From Parvularcula mediterranea (GTDB lineage: Bacteria > Pseudomonadota > Alphaproteobacteria > Caulobacterales > Parvularculaceae): a stretch of DNA of 64,000 bases. The position numbers were made by a program, and so were the translations under genes. The notes beneath the pieces are model-generated. The model was given only the letters and a program-made list of their open reading frames with translations. It did no database searches and was not told where the DNA came from. The DNA lies in NCBI RefSeq assembly GCF_013085255.1, contig NZ_JABFCX010000002.1:672501-736500 (forward strand). The letters run 5' to 3'. This document shows, in pieces, positions 60,868 to 64,000 of this stretch (position 1 is the stretch's first letter; each line of letters opens with the position of its first letter).

Positions 60868-61521
60868 TCAGCATTCCTCTGAGATGCGAGCGAACGAGAT
60901 GTCGGCATTCTCACGGCCCGTCAGCCTCGCGACCTCGGCCAGCAGGGCATCCCGATCAAAGTCGGCTGGCGAGATGATGACTTCAGAAGCCTCCACACTC
61001 ATTGTCAGTGGACCGATGACCTGAACCTCAGCGTCGTTCGCCTCAATGGTGATCCCGTTGCGTGGTTCGAAGCGAACCTGCCGATTTCCCGCCGACGTGA
61101 AGGCGAAAGCCGCGTAGCCGGAAAATTCGAGGCCACGCATCCTGTATCGGAATCCTGGAGCAGCCTGCCTACCCTGCAACTGATCGATCGACATTACCCA
61201 CCGAGACGAAGACACGACCTCCCCCGGCGCCAAGCGCTCTCCAGCGCCAAATCGGAAAAAGAGAGAGCTGTTGCTCATCCCAATTCCCGTTTTTACCTCA
61301 CAACCGGTGGCAGACGCGTATTGCGAGAAACGCACCTCGGTACTCAGATACGTAACAGGCGCTCCGTCGCGGCTTGCCGCCTCCGCCTCGAAAGCCTCCA
61401 GAGACGCCCGTTCGATAACCAATACTGACAGAGGTTCATCCGCAGACGCGATATCAGGCGGTCGACTCGCGCAAGCGGCGAGCGCGAGCCCGAATAGGAG
61501 TGAAGAGATAAAGCGTTGCAT
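60868..61521 (-). CDS. Hypothetical lipoprotein
   Basis: A 217-residue protein with signal peptide and lipobox L-A-A-C (C17). The mature part is predicted strand-rich with a single further cysteine (T-G-C-E). It contains I-T-I-E-A-N-D-A-E-V-Q-V-I-G-P-L but no family I recognise. ATG at 61521 is the natural start before the signal peptide. It ends 67 bases from the convergent purL stop. Nothing in the context indicates a role beyond an envelope location. Confidence 0.75.
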   Translation of the reverse strand: MQRFISSLLFGLALAACASRPPDIASADEPLSVLVIERASLEAFEAEAASRDGAPVTYLSTEVRFSQYASATGCEVKTGIGMSNSSLFFRFGAGERLAPGEVVSSSRWVMSIDQLQGRQAAPGFRYRMRGLEFSGYAAFAFTSAGNRQVRFEPRNGITIEANDAEVQVIGPLTMSVEASEVIISPADFDRDALLAEVARLTGRENADISFARISEEC

Positions 61522-61576
61522 CGTTCTGACCCACTGAGCTGGAGAACTGAACCACAGCCCAGCGTCACACGCCACC

Positions 61577-62593
61577 CTACTCATTCTCGTCCTCATACCC
61601 CACAAGATGCAGCGCCTTAGCCTTCCGCCCCTGAAGCTCCGCCCACCGAACAAGCGCATCCTCTCGCCCGTGGGTGACCCACAGCTCTGAGGGATCGACC
61701 TCCTCCACCGTGTCCGTCAGCTCGTTCCAGTCGGCATGGTCGGACATGATGATCGGCAGCTCGACACCGCGCTGCTTTGCACGCTGACGAACCCGCATCC
61801 ACCCACTTGCAAAGGCGGGAAGCGGATCAGGAAAGCGCCGCGCCCAAGTCGACTGGATCGCGGCAGGTGGGCAGACGACGATCTCCCCGGCGAAGCGGTC
61901 CTTTTCGCCTTTCCCCTTCTCGATCGTCGCAGGCTCCAGCGGTCCGAGGGGGACGCCGAGTTCTTCGTAGAGGTCGCAGAGCTTCTTCATCGCACCATGG
62001 ATGAAGATCGGCTTGTCATAGCCCTCTTCGCGCAGGTGGCAGATGAGCCGCTGCGCCTTCCCCAAAGCATAAGCTCCGACAAGATGCGCGCGCTCAGGGA
62101 ACTGCTCCGTCGAGGCGATCAGCTTGCGCGCCTCCCCATCAGTAGGCGGATGGACAAACACCGGAAGCCCGAAGGTCGCCTCGGATATCAGCACATCGCA
62201 AGGCACAGGCTCGAACTGGGCACAGGTCGGATCCCGCCGGCGCTTATAGTCCCCGGTGGTCACGATCCGTGTACCCTTGTGCTCGACCACTGCCTGCGCT
62301 GAGCCCAGCACATGGCCAGCAGGCACCAGCCAGACGGTGACGCCGTTCACTTCGACGACCTCGCCATAGGCAATCGGCTGGCGCTTCTCGGTGAACATCT
62401 CGCCGTAGCGCACGGCCATGATCGCCAGCGTCTCAGGCGTCGCGAGCACCGCGCCGTGCCCTGCCCGCGCATGGTCGGCATGGCCATGGGTGATGATCGC
62501 CCGCCCCACCGGCGCCACCGGGTCGATGTAAAAATCCCCCGGCGGGCAATAGAGCCCCGCAGGCGTCGGGTGGAGGAGGGCTTCAGGCTTCAC
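61577..62593 (-). CDS. Ligase-associated DNA exonuclease (metallo-beta-lactamase/beta-CASP)
   Basis: A 338-residue nuclease of the SNM1/CPSF-like family. The zinc motif T-H-G-H-A-D-H-A-R lies near residue 36; further ligands include P-A-G-H-V-L-G-S, T-G-D-Y and M-S-D-H-A-D-W of the beta-CASP part. Family members sit in operons with an ATP-dependent DNA ligase and an Lhr-like helicase in DNA-repair gene sets; neither is seen here within the window's 1.4 kb remainder downstream, since the neighbour is divergent. Start is GTG at 62593. Confidence 0.9.
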   Translation of the reverse strand: MKPEALLHPTPAGLYCPPGDFYIDPVAPVGRAIITHGHADHARAGHGAVLATPETLAIMAVRYGEMFTEKRQPIAYGEVVEVNGVTVWLVPAGHVLGSAQAVVEHKGTRIVTTGDYKRRRDPTCAQFEPVPCDVLISEATFGLPVFVHPPTDGEARKLIASTEQFPERAHLVGAYALGKAQRLICHLREEGYDKPIFIHGAMKKLCDLYEELGVPLGPLEPATIEKGKGEKDRFAGEIVVCPPAAIQSTWARRFPDPLPAFASGWMRVRQRAKQRGVELPIIMSDHADWNELTDTVEEVDPSELWVTHGREDALVRWAELQGRKAKALHLVGYEDENE

Positions 62594-62682
62594 GCTGAGG
62601 GACCTAGGCCGCGCGCTGTCTTCCGCAAGGGACGCTTGACAGGCGCGGGGCCGGGGCGGACCGTCGCACGTAGGAGGTTCCC

Positions 62683-63660
62683 ATGCACCGTTTCCTGATC
62701 GCCGCCCTTGCTTTGGTAGGCACCGCCCACGCCGAAACCCTGATCGTCGGCAACAAGGCCGAACACACGGTCAGCTTCATCGACCTTGCGACCGGCGAGG
62801 AAGTCGCCCGTCGCGAGACCGGCAAGCATCCCCATGAGATCGTCACCACCCCCGATGGAAAGACAGCGGTGGTCGTGAGCTATCGCGGCCCCGACTACAC
62901 TGGGAACAGCCTCCACCTCTTCGATGTCGCAGGCATGATCCGGACGGACGTGACGAGCCTTGGCAGCGCGAGAGGGCCCCACGGGCTCAAATGGATTCCG
63001 GGTACGGACAAGGTGATCGTCACCACCGAAGCGACCCAGAACGTGGTCATCCTCGACCCGCTCGACGAGCGGACCGGGAGGCGGGTCGCGACGGACCAGC
63101 AGGGCTCCCACATGGTCGCCGTCGCCCCTGACGCGGGCCGCGCCTATGTCGCCAACATCGGCTCGGGCAGCTTCACGGTGATTGACCTCAAGCGCAACCG
63201 CAAGGTCACGGACGTCAAGGCTGGCGACGGGACCGAAGCGATTGCCGTGACGCCTGACGGCTCGACCATCCTTGTAGGGAACAATGGCTCGAAATCGGTC
63301 ATGCTGTTCGATGCCATGACGCTGCAGCAGACAGCCGCCTTCGACACACCGGGCGTCCCGATCCGGGTGGAGGTGCACCCCGACGGCGAGAGCTTGGCGG
63401 TCAGCCATTTCGATATCGCCGAGGTGCATATCTACGACATGGCGAGCCTCGACCGAACGGCGACGATCAAACTTGCGGAGAATAGCCTCCCGGTCACCAT
63501 GCTCTACGGCCCCGAAGGCAAGCGCCTCTGGGTCGCGGCGACCCGGGAGCAGATGATCTACGAGATCGATACGTCTACGAATGAGATCACGCGCAAAATG
63601 AAGGCTGGCGAAGGCTCAGACGGGCTCGGCTATTCGCCCATCACGCTGGAGCGCGGCTGA
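62683..63660 (+). CDS. Periplasmic YncE/YVTN-type beta-propeller protein
   Basis: A 325-residue exported protein, signal peptide 1-17 (ends A-H-A). Seven-bladed propeller repeats are visible as V-x-F-I-D-L-A-T-G-E, V-T-P-D-G-K, V-A-V-A-P-D-A-G-R-A-Y-V-A-N and V-T-P-D-G-S at roughly 42-residue spacing. YVTN-type proteins bind ligands or DNA or support quinoprotein systems; no PQQ gene is adjacent. ATG at 62683 has GTAGGAGG six bases upstream. Confidence 0.88.
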   Translation: MHRFLIAALALVGTAHAETLIVGNKAEHTVSFIDLATGEEVARRETGKHPHEIVTTPDGKTAVVVSYRGPDYTGNSLHLFDVAGMIRTDVTSLGSARGPHGLKWIPGTDKVIVTTEATQNVVILDPLDERTGRRVATDQQGSHMVAVAPDAGRAYVANIGSGSFTVIDLKRNRKVTDVKAGDGTEAIAVTPDGSTILVGNNGSKSVMLFDAMTLQQTAAFDTPGVPIRVEVHPDGESLAVSHFDIAEVHIYDMASLDRTATIKLAENSLPVTMLYGPEGKRLWVAATREQMIYEIDTSTNEITRKMKAGEGSDGLGYSPITLERG

Positions 63661-63721
63661 CTTATCCCCGCCCTCTCCGGCTGCCTTAGGCTCTGGTCAC
63701 TGAATTGACCGGAGCCGCCCC

Positions 63722-64000
63722 ATGTCCCTCACCTCGACCCGCCTCGGGCTCAGCTACCTCGCCGAAGCCCAGGCGCAGAAGCATGTCACCATCAACGAGA
63801 CCGTCCGTATGCTGGACACTCTCGTCCACCTCTCCGTGAAGAGCGCCAGCATCGCTACAGAGCCCGCGGGCGTTGACGGCGAGGCCTATATCCTGCCCGC
63901 TGGCGCGAGCGGTGCGGCGTGGGACGGCAGGCCGGAAGGGACCGTGATGGCCTTTCAGGAAAACGCCTGGGCTGAGATCACGCCGCTCATCGGGATGGTC
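63722..64000 (+). CDS. DUF2793 protein, 5' part
   Basis: The first 93 codons of a gene cut by the window edge. The start L-G-L-S-Y-L-A-E-A-Q-A-Q-K-H-V-T-I-N-E and later G-E-A-Y-I-L-P-A-G-A-S-G-A-A-W match DUF2793, a domain common in alphaproteobacterial gene-transfer-agent or phage tail-region proteins. ATG at 63722. Sequence beyond the window is needed to see whether a tail-gene cluster follows. Confidence 0.8.
   Translation, partial: MSLTSTRLGLSYLAEAQAQKHVTINETVRMLDTLVHLSVKSASIATEPAGVDGEAYILPAGASGAAWDGRPEGTVMAFQENAWAEITPLIGMV

Noticed and set aside
63722-64000. A prophage beginning at the right edge
   Set aside because: One DUF2793 fragment is not enough; no integrase, terminase or attachment site is visible.

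Overview
The window is 64 kb of GC-rich, gene-dense chromosome from an alphaproteobacterium. The inference rests on a MipZ-type division ATPase beside panC, Bacillus-type split purine enzymes (separate PurQ and PurL), an alphaproteobacterial BolA, a ROSE-type thermometer on an hsp20 gene, many GTG/TTG starts, and a TonB-receptor/halogenase sugar locus of the Caulobacter/Parvularcula type. Genus cannot be fixed from sequence alone. No rRNA, CRISPR array, insertion sequence or prophage core was seen; the last, cut-off gene is a DUF2793 protein of the kind found beside gene-transfer-agent or phage tail genes.

Layout. 1-12 kb is housekeeping: GYF_2 protein, an EnvZ/OmpR-like two-component pair, BamB with a YfgM-like TPR protein, tRNA-Trp, a DnaJ-MipZ-SPOR operon divergent from panC, trigger factor and an M23 peptidase. 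12.3-36 kb is an accessory glycan-use locus: GH3 glycosidase, a TonB-dependent receptor divergent from four tandem flavin-dependent-halogenase-family genes (one degenerate), a TPR protein, a LacI regulator, a six-gene leftward catabolic run (lipoprotein TIM barrel, GMC oxidoreductase, its Tat subunit, MFS transporter, second TIM barrel, Gfo/Idh oxidoreductase), a carbohydrate-binding-like secreted protein and a GH10 xylanase. XylR/LacI-like palindromes precede several of these units, so the locus looks like one regulon for xylan or a similar beta-glycan, with a possible 3-keto-glycoside route.

36-41 kb holds two DUF4402 subunit-like proteins, a PapD-like chaperone and a large usher-like outer-membrane protein, a compact surface-structure cassette, then tRNA-Leu. 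41-52 kb is mixed: NAD(P)HX repair enzyme, DprA, a lipase/SCP2/exported-methyltransferase run, hsp20 under a heat-shock promoter and ROSE-like leader, LysR, MFS, and two small genes behind Fur-like palindromes. 52-64 kb has rpmG, a WrbA-like flavoprotein, purQ, a sterol desaturase, a DUF917 lipoprotein, a serine hydrolase, NnrU and purL.

The most unusual object is purL: it is fused in frame at its 3' end to a complete BolA domain, with a strong internal Shine-Dalgarno and ATG at the junction, and carries an extra segment of about 90 residues in the linker between its two halves. No purS is adjacent to purQ.
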